The notes under the pieces were generated by a model. That model was given only the letters and a program-made list of their open reading frames with translations, was not told the origin of the DNA and did no database searches. From an uncultured Romboutsia sp. (GTDB lineage: Bacteria > Bacillota > Clostridia > Peptostreptococcales > Peptostreptococcaceae), in assembly GCA_937880075.1 (NCBI GenBank), contig CALFLM010000093.1:1-64000 (forward strand): a stretch of 64,000 nt of DNA, in the 5' to 3' direction. Below, piece after piece: positions 48,361-58,044 of the stretch; within the stretch, counting starts at the first letter, position 1; each line of letters begins with the position of its first letter. The position numbers and the translations under genes are program-made.

Positions 48361-50078
48361 GCAATATAACTAATCCTTGGTTGGGTACTTATCAAAGATC
48401 CTACCAACAAATTAAAAGTAAGTTGATAGAAGGTTTATCAAATATTAAAGATGATAATGGTAAACAGTTAATAACTGATGTATCAGAAGGTAATATCTTA
48501 ATTATAGTAATTTCTATGTTTGCAGCTATAGCTGAGGTATTACATTTCTATATTGATAATGCTGGTAGAGAATCATTCTTACCAACAGCTAGAAAATATT
48601 CTTCTGTACTTAAACATGGTAAACTAGTAGATTATCATGCTAGGTCTGCAATATCAGCTACAGTTGATGTAACTTTAGTTCGACCTCTAACTAGTTCAAG
48701 TAAAGGTAAAGTTATCAGTATACCACAAGGTACTGAGTTCAAGGATAATGCCGGTAATACTTGGTTAAGTGCCAAGAATATAACCTGGAATACCAATGTA
48801 TCAACTTGTAAGGTACCACTTATTCAGCATAAGTATTATGAATTCGAGAACTTATATGGTACACAGATTCCTAACGGGGATCAGATTCAAATATCTTTGG
48901 GTACACTTGATGATGGTTTATATGAGGAAGGTACTATGGCTATGGAAATTGGCTCAGAGACTTGGGTACTAGTAAAAACTTTTGCTTATTCAAAACCAAC
49001 CGATAGGCATTTTATGGTACAAAATACAGAAGAGGATATTCCAGTAATTATCTTTGGTGATGGTACCTTTGGTATGAAACCAGTTCCAGGTTCTATCATA
49101 ACTGTAGTTAGTTGTTATATTACTAATGGTAGTGATGGTAATGTATCTGCTGGTAGTATTACTGATGTACCTCCTATTATTAGCTCAGCTGTATCAGATG
49201 CTACAATTAGTAATATAAATGCTGCTGGTGGAGGATCTAATTATGAGGATTTCAATATGTTGAAAGAACATATCCCCCTTTCAGTAAGAACTCTTGGGGT
49301 AGCAGTTACTAAACAAGATTTCATTGATTATGCTATGCAGGTCGATGGAGTTAGTAAAGCTAAGATGGAATATGAATGTGGTCGTAAGATGACAATTTAT
49401 ATTTCACCAGATAATGCTGCAGTAGCTTCTTCTGAGTTGTGTAATAGAGTATTAAACCATTTAAAGAAGTTTGTTCCTCTTACTACTTGGCTTAAGGTAA
49501 AATCTGCAGGTAAGGCTAAGATTATCCTTGAGATGGATGTAACTGGTAAACCTTCCTTCAAAAGTGATGATATCAAGGATCAAGTATTACAGGCTCTATA
49601 TGATAAGTACTCTCCAGATCATTCCAGTATTGGAGGCTCTGTAAGAATCTCTGATATCTATGCTTTGATAGATAATCTGTCAATGGTAGACTATCTACAT
49701 ATTACTAAGTTCTACATAGTACCTTGGCCTAAGACTATTGTAGGATCTAAGGATTTGGAGTTCAGTACTTATTCTCTTAGCAAGGCTACTGGTAGTACTT
49801 CATACTATATTTACTTTGAGAATGCAACTAGTTATACCATCCGATCATTAACTGGAGGTTTTGTAAAGACTTCTATACCACTAACCTCTACAACTATAAA
49901 TGATACTAAGAATGGAAATCAATTCTCATTATCATTCGTAGATAATCAATATGATAAAGGCTCTAAATATCAATTCACTATTTCAGAACCTAATCTTGAT
50001 TACAATGATCCTGGTTATAACATCCCAGTATTCGAAGAAGCTAGTCAATTAGTATTAACTGTTAATGAAATTATATAA
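48357..50078 (+). CDS. Baseplate wedge, J/gp6-like
   Basis: 573 residues of the Baseplate_J family: ATVDVTLVRPLTSSSKGKVI with IPQGTEFKDNAGNTWLS, an EDIPVIIFGDGTFGMKPVPG core and GGGSNYEDFNMLKEHIPLSV with RTLGVAVTKQDF. The C-terminal 110 residues are an added beta-rich domain. It dimerises to form the wedge ring of the baseplate. Confidence 0.9.
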   Translation: MSNITNPWLGTYQRSYQQIKSKLIEGLSNIKDDNGKQLITDVSEGNILIIVISMFAAIAEVLHFYIDNAGRESFLPTARKYSSVLKHGKLVDYHARSAISATVDVTLVRPLTSSSKGKVISIPQGTEFKDNAGNTWLSAKNITWNTNVSTCKVPLIQHKYYEFENLYGTQIPNGDQIQISLGTLDDGLYEEGTMAMEIGSETWVLVKTFAYSKPTDRHFMVQNTEEDIPVIIFGDGTFGMKPVPGSIITVVSCYITNGSDGNVSAGSITDVPPIISSAVSDATISNINAAGGGSNYEDFNMLKEHIPLSVRTLGVAVTKQDFIDYAMQVDGVSKAKMEYECGRKMTIYISPDNAAVASSELCNRVLNHLKKFVPLTTWLKVKSAGKAKIILEMDVTGKPSFKSDDIKDQVLQALYDKYSPDHSSIGGSVRISDIYALIDNLSMVDYLHITKFYIVPWPKTIVGSKDLEFSTYSLSKATGSTSYYIYFENATSYTIRSLTGGFVKTSIPLTSTTINDTKNGNQFSLSFVDNQYDKGSKYQFTISEPNLDYNDPGYNIPVFEEASQLVLTVNEII

Positions 50079-50079
50079 T

Positions 50080-53000
50080 ATGCTAAACTTAAGAAAACTT
50101 ATAGACATGCTCCCTTACTATTATAAGGGAGCAGATACCTACAAGAATAAAGAAGGTAAAGGTATATTTGAAAGATATTTGGAGATTTTCGGTAATTATT
50201 TCGAGGATCAAATAGTAGAAGATACTTCTACCTTACAGGACATACTAGATATAGATTCTTGTGATGAAATATATCTTAATCACTTGTGGGAATTTCTTGG
50301 ACAGATGCCATTTGCTCAAGGACCACTTATTGATGTAGATAAGTGGAAAGTATACTTTGATGGTTTCAAATTTAAGGAGGGGAATGCAGCTGATTATCAT
50401 GGTAAGTTAATGAAAACTTTCCATGATAGTTTTATATTTCCTAACACTAATACCGATTATGGTGGTAAAAACTCTAAAGTACACGGTGATGATCAGGATT
50501 ATGCTGGTAAGTCTCCAAATACTTTTGAAGAAGCTTGTATAGTTCCAACTAATTCATCCGAGAACTTTAATCCAGATAATGAGATGGTTAGGGCTCTCCT
50601 AAAGTATTCAATATCACTATTTAAGATTAGAGGTACCTCTACTTTCTTTGAGATACTGTTTAGGATCTATGGTTTTAATTGTGAGATAGGTCAACCTAAA
50701 ATAGAAATCTTTAATGATGATCCAGATAATGTAGATTACGCTGGTAAAAATAAAGATTATGCAGGTATAGATTCTCAATCTCATGGTGATAGCCAAGATT
50801 ATGCAGGTATAGGTCAAGGAATGTACATTAGTAGATATGGTAATTCAAAGTTAGATACAGAGAATTCTAAGTTTGATGATTATACTTTGGATAGATATAC
50901 TACTTGTAGTAAGTGTGTAACTGTCCCAGTAAAAATTACTGGTCATTCATATACTAACATTAACGGTAAAGGCTTTGAAAGTTTTAGAGTAGCTTGTGAA
51001 AATATCTTTGATAGATTCTTACCTATAAATGTTAAGGCTGAGATTAATTACGGATTCACTATACCTCAAACTTATACCTTGAGTACTTATTTATGGGATG
51101 GTATACAATGGGTATTCTTAAGAGATTCAAATGGTAGTAGTAATACTGAGAACTTAAGAAAGCTTTATCTTCAGGATGGTATAATTACTGATGTAAAAAT
51201 TAAGGTAAAGGTAAGTAGAACTTATAATAACCGTTCTGATCTGAAGTTTGTGGTAGGGTCTAATATTGGTGGTAAAGAAGTATATGGAGAAAATGAACAT
51301 ACTTCAGAATATGTAATTCATGCTCGTAAGGCAACTTCTTATAATATAAGAAGTCTTAATGCTAATAGTAATGGTAATTATGCAAAAGTAACTTTAACAG
51401 TTACTAGATTATCTTCTATTAGGTATTATAATATTGGTTACTTAGCTGATACTTTAAATATCTCTGCAGAACATACTTCTATATCAATTACATTAAGTGG
51501 TACAGTATCATTTAATGGAAATATATTTCCAGTTAATATTCGAAGAATGGACACTGGAGAAATACTTCAAGTTGATAATAGTGGTAATTATACTTTCGTA
51601 ACTAAGGAGGCTGGTACTTATACTTTCTCATTAGTAGATTATCCTATAAGACAAATAAGTATTACTGTAACTAAAGATCCTGAGGTCTTAACAGTAACAG
51701 TAAATCCTACTTCTGATAAGATAACCAAAGCTAAGAAAACTGTAAGTACTTTGTTGAATATAGAAGGACCATATCACCAGGATGATGTAATAGCTATTCA
51801 AGCTGAAGCTAAATCAGGTTCATTAACCAATAAAGAATTAGAAGACTTATTTGTACAGACTCCAGATAATAGCATACCTAATAATAAGGTAGTAAGTCAT
51901 ACCTATGCTATGGCTTCTATACCTTTATATAAAATGGGTTCAGATGGATATGATTCTAATGAGATTATCTTGCAAGTAAGATTCTGTTGTATAAAAAATC
52001 CAATACGTAATACTACTCAATACGTAAGTCACCGAAGATATATTCAAAATAAAGAAGAAGATCAGCCAATAAATACCTTCACTAATTTATTACCAAATAT
52101 CAAGATGCATGATGGTTATATAAATACCGCTGGTGAAATAGTAGAAGATCCTAATTGGCAGTATTCTGATTGGATTGATGTACAACAGTATGCAGAAGAA
52201 GGTACTTCAGTAATTGGAGTTAAAGATAGGTTAGAGTTCTGGCTTGTATGCTCTCCACTTACATGTTATGAGATTAATAATAAGGATATATTATATAACT
52301 GTGGAGAGTTCTTTAATACTAATAGATCTGGTTATTTTATCTTTGAGGCTCAAGAAAAAGGTAACCAGGCTACTTTCTTAGTGTCAAGTGAATTGGCTCC
52401 AGGAGTTACATACTATTTAAAGCCATCTACTCATAATTTAACTTATCCTTATAATGGTACTAGTGTTAGATTATTAATCACTATTGGTACCAATTTTGAT
52501 TTTGCTAAAGGTAAACAGTTGGATTCTTCTGGTGTTTTGAACTTTGGTTTTATAATAGATAAGTTCAATGAAAGTACTAAGGAATGGGTACCTACTAAAC
52601 TTCAAGTATCATCTAGTGATTCTGGTTGGGTAGTAGATAATAATAATTCCAAGTATACTAAACGATACTCAGTGCAATTTAATAAGGATGAGGTTGGTTC
52701 TGGTACCTTTAGGATTAGATCTTTAGATGAAGCTTATTTACCTGAAGTAATAATATTATCAGATTATGTAGATCCTGGGAAAGAATACCTTTACTTTGAA
52801 CCAATTAATAGTTTGGATGCTGGTTGGTTGGAACCAAGTAATTGGGGAACAGCTACAGTAGGTACTCCTTCTAATAGTCCGGCTAAGGCAAAATGGGATT
52901 TACTAAAAGGTACACCAAAGTTTAAAATCAGAGTTTTAAATCATAAGGGGTATGAGTTAAATGATATAGAATTATATTCTGTTCAATTTCCTGAAGATCA

Positions 53001-53514
53001 TCCTGATGGTGTTGAAACTTTAGTTGGTAATACCTATAAACTTAATGATACTGTATCTGATTTAATTAAAGAAGGTACATATCGTTTTAAGGTTAAGGAA
53101 GATACAAACATAAATTTTTCACAAATAACGTTAGTAAAAAACACAATTTTTAAGATTACTTGTACACCAGTTATAGCTGTTTTAAGTAATGGCTTTGCTG
53201 TTACTACAGTTGTTGGTTCATGCAATGATCCTGATGTAAATGATAAAAAGCTACAAGTTAAAAGAGAAGGAGATAAAGTTTGGCATGATTCCCCATACCA
53301 ATTTGTTGGACATACTACTGGAATCTACAATTTTACGGTTAGAGGTGAAGAGAAAGGTACAGAACCTAAAGCTTCTTTCCAAATAATTGGTTCTACTGAT
53401 ATCCAGGTATCACCTTCTAGCTTATCTTGGGAAGCAGAAGATTATTCTGCTCAATCATTAGATTTGGTAACTGGTAGTTCAACCTCTTGGGAAGCAACAG
53501 TAGAAGATTCTTAA
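50080..53514 (+). CDS. Large baseplate protein, gpI/gp7-like, with Ig/BACON domains
   Basis: 1144 residues from ATG 50080, one base after the upstream stop; an ATG at 50065 is an alternative. The first 330 residues are a tail-protein-I-like wedge part (LIDMLPYYYKGADTYKNKEG, LNHLWEFLGQMPFAQGPLID). DYAGK/DYAGI-type short repeats occur near 130-150 and 225-250. The remaining 800 residues are beta domains in series, ending with a BACON-like unit (DIQVSPSSLSWEAEDYSAQS). It probably links the wedge to fibres and binds host glycans. Confidence 0.75.
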   Translation: MLNLRKLIDMLPYYYKGADTYKNKEGKGIFERYLEIFGNYFEDQIVEDTSTLQDILDIDSCDEIYLNHLWEFLGQMPFAQGPLIDVDKWKVYFDGFKFKEGNAADYHGKLMKTFHDSFIFPNTNTDYGGKNSKVHGDDQDYAGKSPNTFEEACIVPTNSSENFNPDNEMVRALLKYSISLFKIRGTSTFFEILFRIYGFNCEIGQPKIEIFNDDPDNVDYAGKNKDYAGIDSQSHGDSQDYAGIGQGMYISRYGNSKLDTENSKFDDYTLDRYTTCSKCVTVPVKITGHSYTNINGKGFESFRVACENIFDRFLPINVKAEINYGFTIPQTYTLSTYLWDGIQWVFLRDSNGSSNTENLRKLYLQDGIITDVKIKVKVSRTYNNRSDLKFVVGSNIGGKEVYGENEHTSEYVIHARKATSYNIRSLNANSNGNYAKVTLTVTRLSSIRYYNIGYLADTLNISAEHTSISITLSGTVSFNGNIFPVNIRRMDTGEILQVDNSGNYTFVTKEAGTYTFSLVDYPIRQISITVTKDPEVLTVTVNPTSDKITKAKKTVSTLLNIEGPYHQDDVIAIQAEAKSGSLTNKELEDLFVQTPDNSIPNNKVVSHTYAMASIPLYKMGSDGYDSNEIILQVRFCCIKNPIRNTTQYVSHRRYIQNKEEDQPINTFTNLLPNIKMHDGYINTAGEIVEDPNWQYSDWIDVQQYAEEGTSVIGVKDRLEFWLVCSPLTCYEINNKDILYNCGEFFNTNRSGYFIFEAQEKGNQATFLVSSELAPGVTYYLKPSTHNLTYPYNGTSVRLLITIGTNFDFAKGKQLDSSGVLNFGFIIDKFNESTKEWVPTKLQVSSSDSGWVVDNNNSKYTKRYSVQFNKDEVGSGTFRIRSLDEAYLPEVIILSDYVDPGKEYLYFEPINSLDAGWLEPSNWGTATVGTPSNSPAKAKWDLLKGTPKFKIRVLNHKGYELNDIELYSVQFPEDHPDGVETLVGNTYKLNDTVSDLIKEGTYRFKVKEDTNINFSQITLVKNTIFKITCTPVIAVLSNGFAVTTVVGSCNDPDVNDKKLQVKREGDKVWHDSPYQFVGHTTGIYNFTVRGEEKGTEPKASFQIIGSTDIQVSPSSLSWEAEDYSAQSLDLVTGSSTSWEATVEDS

Positions 53515-53525
53515 ATATTGGCAAC

Positions 53526-54059
53526 ATGAAAAAAGAAACAAAATTATATAAGATAATGAACACACCATTTTCAATTGTATTTAAATCTGCAATGGTTTCA
53601 TTCCTTGCTGAATGGTATGGTTTCCTCTGGGATCTTCGATGGATGATAGTATTCGGTATACTTCTTATCATAGGAGATTTCTGGTTTGGTATTTCTGAAA
53701 GTAAGTATAAAAGGAGAAAAATTGTATGGGCTGAAGCTAGAAGTAAAACTCTTATCAAGGGTGTAGATTACCTTTGCTACATTACTATTGGTATAGCTTT
53801 AGGTAAAGCTATAGCTCAGCCTTATGGATTAGATCCTTTAGTAGTAGCTACTACCTTACTTTTGGTATGTTATATGTTCGAGTTAAATAGCATCTATAAG
53901 CACATATGTGTTATACATGATGTAACTCCAAAATATGATTTATGGGATTTCTTGCTCATGATAGTAACATTCAAGTTCAAGAAGTTCGGTATTGAATTCT
54001 TTGGAGTCTTGGATCAGATTCGAACTACAAGAAAATCAAGAAATGTAAAGAATAAATAA
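53526..54059 (+). CDS. Holin
   Basis: 177 residues from ATG 53526. Hydrophobic segments lie at about 16-45 (WYGFLWDLRWMIVFGILLII), 75-95 and 105-122, with a basic loop between the first two (SESKYKRRKIVWAEARSKTL) and a charged C-terminus. This is the layout of the phage holin family found in Firmicutes and Bacteroidetes (BlyA/TcdE-like). It would let the lysin at 19642 reach the wall. Confidence 0.75.
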   Translation: MKKETKLYKIMNTPFSIVFKSAMVSFLAEWYGFLWDLRWMIVFGILLIIGDFWFGISESKYKRRKIVWAEARSKTLIKGVDYLCYITIGIALGKAIAQPYGLDPLVVATTLLLVCYMFELNSIYKHICVIHDVTPKYDLWDFLLMIVTFKFKKFGIEFFGVLDQIRTTRKSRNVKNK

Positions 54060-54060
54060 A

Positions 54061-55410
54061 ATGAGTAAGACATATTTTAATTTCGAACAACAGATTGCCT
54101 CTAAGGATTTAATGGAGGCAATCTCTACTCCACTTGGTATAGGCCCTTTCTGTGGCTTTGGTGGACATAAATTATCTACTGATGGTACTAATATTATTAT
54201 CACAGCCGAGCCAGAAGATGGTAATAATATCCCTGCAGATGGTGAATTCTATAACCTGTTCTATAACACAATCCATGATAGGATTAGAGCTAGAGGCATA
54301 TACAAGGTAGCTGAATCATTAGCTACTAATTTTGGTTGTATATCTAGGGATGGTTATATGTGGGTTAGCCCAGATACTCAATTAGAGATACCAATAGAAG
54401 GTACCCAGGGAGTTAGTCCAGATATTATAGTTGTTGCAGTACATTCACCTCTGGATGAAGCCGTAGAGAACCCTGTAGAGTTCAGAGCTTTCTGGTCTCA
54501 ATCAAGTAGTGGATTCTATGATTTATATCGTAGATCATTAGATCCAGGTTATCCTAATACGGTAGATGATAGAGATTTAAATGTAAAGGATCAGAATGAC
54601 CCATATATGAATTCTTATCTTACATTTGATAATCTAGAAACTACTCTGGTAGGAGCTCTACCTCCCGGAGTTTGGAGTCAAGATACCATGTGTATCATAG
54701 GTGTATATGGTTCTGGTAATAATGCTTTAAAGGATGGAGCTACAGAAAACTATAGAATCATCCCTTATGAATCCAAGTTCCCTATGGTATTAAATCATAC
54801 TACTGCAGAACATGGTTTGATTAAAGCTGCTTTAAGTAGGTTATTATCATTAACTTCTGGTGTACCAAGTGAATATTCTAGTATTATAGATTATTTATTT
54901 GAAAAACTAAAAGGTGGTACAAGTAATACTACTATTAATAATACTACTGCAGCTATGCCAAAGGGAAGTATTATCATGTGGTATGGTTCTCAGAAAACTA
55001 TTCCTGCAGGTTGGGAGTTATGTGATGGAGGTGTATCAGTAAATGATCCAGCTCTCACTAAACCTAATTTAATGGGTAGAGTTCCAGTTGGTTTAAGTAC
55101 CACTACTGGAGATTATTCTACTATTAATGAGTTAGGAGGCTCAGATAAAATAACTCTTAAACTTGATCAGATGCCACGACACCAGCATCGTATAGCTTTG
55201 GGTCAAGCAAAGTGGGGAGATAATGCTAGTACCAGAAACTTCATCAGATTTGGAGGTAATGATGGAGATGGAGATTATACTAATGATCCTAACTGGGCTG
55301 GTAAAAACTATACTGATTTTACTGGTGGTGGATTGGATGGTAATCCTAGTCAAGTTGATATTAGACAAAGTTATTGTGTAGTAGCCTTTATTATAAAGAC
55401 TATCGAATAA
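54061..55410 (+). CDS. Short tail fibre with collar domain
   Basis: 449 residues. The C-terminal 150 residues are a phage tail collar domain: AAMPKGSIIMWYGSQKTIPA followed by GWELCDGG, PNLMGRVPVGLST, and a distal part with MPRHQHRIALGQ and a conserved end (SYCVVAFIIKTIE). The N-terminal 290 residues, beta-rich, are probably for attachment. It starts one base after the holin stop. A bidirectional terminator follows. Confidence 0.8.
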   Translation: MSKTYFNFEQQIASKDLMEAISTPLGIGPFCGFGGHKLSTDGTNIIITAEPEDGNNIPADGEFYNLFYNTIHDRIRARGIYKVAESLATNFGCISRDGYMWVSPDTQLEIPIEGTQGVSPDIIVVAVHSPLDEAVENPVEFRAFWSQSSSGFYDLYRRSLDPGYPNTVDDRDLNVKDQNDPYMNSYLTFDNLETTLVGALPPGVWSQDTMCIIGVYGSGNNALKDGATENYRIIPYESKFPMVLNHTTAEHGLIKAALSRLLSLTSGVPSEYSSIIDYLFEKLKGGTSNTTINNTTAAMPKGSIIMWYGSQKTIPAGWELCDGGVSVNDPALTKPNLMGRVPVGLSTTTGDYSTINELGGSDKITLKLDQMPRHQHRIALGQAKWGDNASTRNFIRFGGNDGDGDYTNDPNWAGKNYTDFTGGGLDGNPSQVDIRQSYCVVAFIIKTIE

Positions 55411-55443
55411 GATTCTTACATTTCACATTTTATCTCTATGATT

Positions 55444-55479
55444 AGGGACAGGAGGAGAAATACCTTGCTGTCCCTTTTA
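55444..55479. terminator. Bidirectional terminator between convergent genes
   Basis: AGGGACAG pairs perfectly with CTGTCCCT (loop of 16), followed by TTTATT on the plus strand. It separates the late block from the sigma-like gene. Confidence 0.8.
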
Positions 55480-55485
55480 TTGTGT

Positions 55486-56142
55486 TTATAAGTGTAATTC
55501 CTTTTTAGCTCTTTCTTCCCAGTATTGAATATCTTCTCTGATTTCAGTAAAGAATCTAACCGAATTTCTATTCTTAGGTAAATCAAAGAAGTCTACTAAT
55601 AATAAATTAGTGATACGTTGTCCATCTTTAACTCTCTCCTTAATATAAGGAGGAGGAGTCATCAATACTTCAAATACTAATTGGGCATCTGGAGAAAGAT
55701 GTTCATTCATGTAATCATATACCATTTGAAGCATTTCTGATTTAGCATTCTGTTCATCCATATCATCCTCTAATTCCTTTGAATCATCAAATAATTCTTC
55801 AAATGAAGCCATACCCTTATTTATTTCAGCTAATTCTCCATAAGCAGCTCTTAAGAGTTTATTCTTGAAAGTAGTTAAACTTCTTATAATATCTGCTTTA
55901 AGATGTTCTTCATCTACTTCTCCATAATATCTATTAAATACATATATCATTTTATCCCAGAAATAAGATTCAATAATATCAGGAGTTACATTAAACCTCT
56001 TATAATCAATCTGTCTAGTTAGATTACGTATAATCGGTTTACATACTTTGTAGAGCTTATTGAAGAGCTTCTTATCGTAGCCTTCTTTCATAGGTCTTAA
56101 TCTATGTAGCTCTGATCCTTGTTGATGTTCTTGATGTGTCAT
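55486..56142 (-). CDS. Sigma-factor-like transcription protein
   Basis: 218 residues, the only minus-strand gene between late and replication blocks. Residues about 25-100 (LFNKLYKVCKPIIRNLTRQI, PDIIESYFWDKMIYVFNRYY, then TTFKNKLLRAAY) resemble region 2 of short sigma factors. Residues about 140-185 (EHLSPDAQLVFEVLMTPPPY) lie where region 4 begins. An acidic linker joins them. It could direct host RNA polymerase to late promoters, as T4 gp55 does. The assignment is by pattern impression and isolation of the gene; an unrelated helical protein is possible. Confidence 0.45.
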   Translation of the reverse strand: MTHQEHQQGSELHRLRPMKEGYDKKLFNKLYKVCKPIIRNLTRQIDYKRFNVTPDIIESYFWDKMIYVFNRYYGEVDEEHLKADIIRSLTTFKNKLLRAAYGELAEINKGMASFEELFDDSKELEDDMDEQNAKSEMLQMVYDYMNEHLSPDAQLVFEVLMTPPPYIKERVKDGQRITNLLLVDFFDLPKNRNSVRFFTEIREDIQYWEERAKKELHL

Positions 56143-56161
56143 ATTATAAATATTTTATTTG

Positions 56162-56193
56162 CAAATATACTAAAAAATTCTTATATAAAGAAA
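56162..56193 (-). promoter_or_regulatory. Bacteroidetes-type promoter, minus strand
   Basis: On the minus strand TATATTTG (56169-56162) forms the -7 element; TTTC (56193-56190), 20 bases upstream, is a weak -33 element. It fits the start of the sigma-like gene at 56142. Confidence 0.6.
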
Positions 56194-56237
56194 TAATATA
56201 TCAATTATTTTATAAAAGGCTGAGGATCTATTAGAAA

Positions 56238-56315
56238 GAACTAAGATTGAGTATGAATTTAAAGGTACTAGCTAACTGGAGACTCTATAGACTATCTTAG
56301 TTCATATATTCATAC
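56238..56315 (+). promoter_or_regulatory. Pseudoknot-like leader of the replication operon
   Basis: GAACTAAGAT (56238-56247) is complementary to ATCTTAGTTC (56294-56303), and GTATGAAT (56251-56258) to ATTCATAC (56308-56315). The order A-B-A'-B' is that of an H-type pseudoknot. It ends 24 bases before the ATG at 56340. The rest of 56143-56339 holds no gene. Confidence 0.6.
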
Positions 56316-56339
56316 AAATATAAATTAATTATTGCAATA

Positions 56340-57761
56340 ATGAAAAAGAATAAAATCAAATTTTCGTTTACAACTGATTTTCAGTTGGAGATCCTGAGAT
56401 ATATTATCCAGGATAAGGAAGGAGGATTAATGCTTGCTAGGGTAAAACCAAGTTATTTAGTTTTAATAGAGCATTCATTAATTGCCGAGGGGTTGCATAA
56501 GTATTATAAAAAGCATAATAAGATACCTTCGGAGAATATTCTTAAGGAAGTAATCAAAGAATTACTAGAAGGTAAAGAATATGTTGATTTAGTAACTAAG
56601 GATGATATTCCTAATATTAAAAAGGTAATTCATAACTTATATGAATATCCATTAAAGGATCACGATTATATTCAAAACAAGATATATCAGTTCTCTACTT
56701 ATGTTGAGATGAAGAATCTTAATGATAGTTTTGATTTGGATGATTTCAACCAATATGAAGAATATTCTAGAAAGATAGATAAAGTTCTTCAGAGATCTAA
56801 ACCAAAGAAGGAAGATGAACCTGCTTATTTGATTAGGGATGTAACTGAAAGACAGTTCTTACGTCAATCTGATCCAGAAGTAATTCCTTCACCTTATTGG
56901 CAAATTAATGATCTCACTAATGCTGGTGGATTCCCTCCTGCTTCAGTATGCGTACTTCTTGATAAACCAAAAGCAAAGAAGACTTTCTTCTTGGTAAATT
57001 TAGCAAGAGGCTATTTGAGAATGAAGAAATCTGTTTTATATATTGATACTGAAAATGGTAAGAATCAGATTATGGATCGATTCATTCAAGGTTCACTTAA
57101 TAAAACTAAAAAGGAATTATATTCCGGTGAATATGATAAGCTAGAGAGGAAACATCTTAGAAAGTTATCAAGATTTGGAGTTGAGTTAGTTATAGATAGA
57201 GTTCCTGCTATGGTTACCGATATGAACTATGTAGAGAACTTAATACTTAAACTAAGATCACAAGGTATTGATATTAAGGTAGTTATGATTGACTACTTAG
57301 CTAAGATGGCTTCAATTGCTAAGGATGAGGATGATTATAATAGAGTAGGTAATGCTTATATTGATGCTCAGAATATGGCAGAGAAGTTAAAACTTGATGT
57401 AGTATGGACAGCTAACCATATTAAAAGAGAAGGTTATAAACATCGAAAAACTAGATATGAGGAAAATGATATTGCAACTTGTGTAGATATTGTTCGTAAT
57501 GCAGTTGCCATATTTGGTTTGAATGCTACAGAACAAGAGGATCAAGATAATATCCAACGTTTAGAATTAGTAGTTCAAAGAGATGGTAAACCATCTGGTA
57601 GAGCTTTATTTCATATAGATGTAGATAGGCAAAAAGCTACTGAATTCACTAGAGCTCAACGTAAAGAATATGATTCTGTATATGGTGAACAATTAGATAA
57701 AACATTAAATAAACCTGAACAAGAGAAATCTGATAAGATTAGTCATAGTGGAGATATATAA
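56340..57761 (+). CDS. DnaB-like replicative helicase
   Basis: 473 residues. The N-terminal 150 residues are helical, as in the DnaB/gp41 N-domain. The RecA-like part has GFPPASVCVLLDKPKAKKTF in the Walker A place (about 197-217; the expected GxxxxGKT is altered, with Lys-Thr kept but the Gly before Lys lost), YIDTENG, Walker B VVMIDYLAKM (about 313), and the QxN-like VVWTANHIKREG. It would unwind DNA at the fork together with the primase at 58221. First gene of the replication operon. Confidence 0.75.
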   Translation: MKKNKIKFSFTTDFQLEILRYIIQDKEGGLMLARVKPSYLVLIEHSLIAEGLHKYYKKHNKIPSENILKEVIKELLEGKEYVDLVTKDDIPNIKKVIHNLYEYPLKDHDYIQNKIYQFSTYVEMKNLNDSFDLDDFNQYEEYSRKIDKVLQRSKPKKEDEPAYLIRDVTERQFLRQSDPEVIPSPYWQINDLTNAGGFPPASVCVLLDKPKAKKTFFLVNLARGYLRMKKSVLYIDTENGKNQIMDRFIQGSLNKTKKELYSGEYDKLERKHLRKLSRFGVELVIDRVPAMVTDMNYVENLILKLRSQGIDIKVVMIDYLAKMASIAKDEDDYNRVGNAYIDAQNMAEKLKLDVVWTANHIKREGYKHRKTRYEENDIATCVDIVRNAVAIFGLNATEQEDQDNIQRLELVVQRDGKPSGRALFHIDVDRQKATEFTRAQRKEYDSVYGEQLDKTLNKPEQEKSDKISHSGDI

Positions 57762-57762
57762 T

Positions 57763-58044
57763 ATGAAAAAGAAGAAAATTGAAAAAGACAAAACCAAATT
57801 TTTATGTGAGGTATTTGTCAAGAAAATGGCTTATCCATCAAGTATGGGTATAGGTAATAAATTTACTACTGGTAACAAGTTTACTAATGGTAGTGAATTA
57901 GTTATTAAGGGAAGACCAGATAATGCTGTTCATGTTATACCATTAACTGAACAAGGTTGGAAGGATCTTCGTAAATTATGTAGAACTGCAATTAAAGAGA
58001 TAAATGGTAGAAATGAAAAAAATAAGAAATCTAAAAGAGATTAA
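57763..58044 (+). CDS. Small basic hypothetical protein
   Basis: 93 residues from the ATG at 57763, right after the helicase stop; a GTG at 57748 is less likely. A basic start (MKKKKIEKDKTKF) and a middle with two related turns (GNKFTTGNKFTNG) are seen. It lies between helicase and primase, so a role at the fork, perhaps as loader or clamp partner, is possible. No family recognised. Confidence 0.55.
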   Translation: MKKKKIEKDKTKFLCEVFVKKMAYPSSMGIGNKFTTGNKFTNGSELVIKGRPDNAVHVIPLTEQGWKDLRKLCRTAIKEINGRNEKNKKSKRD

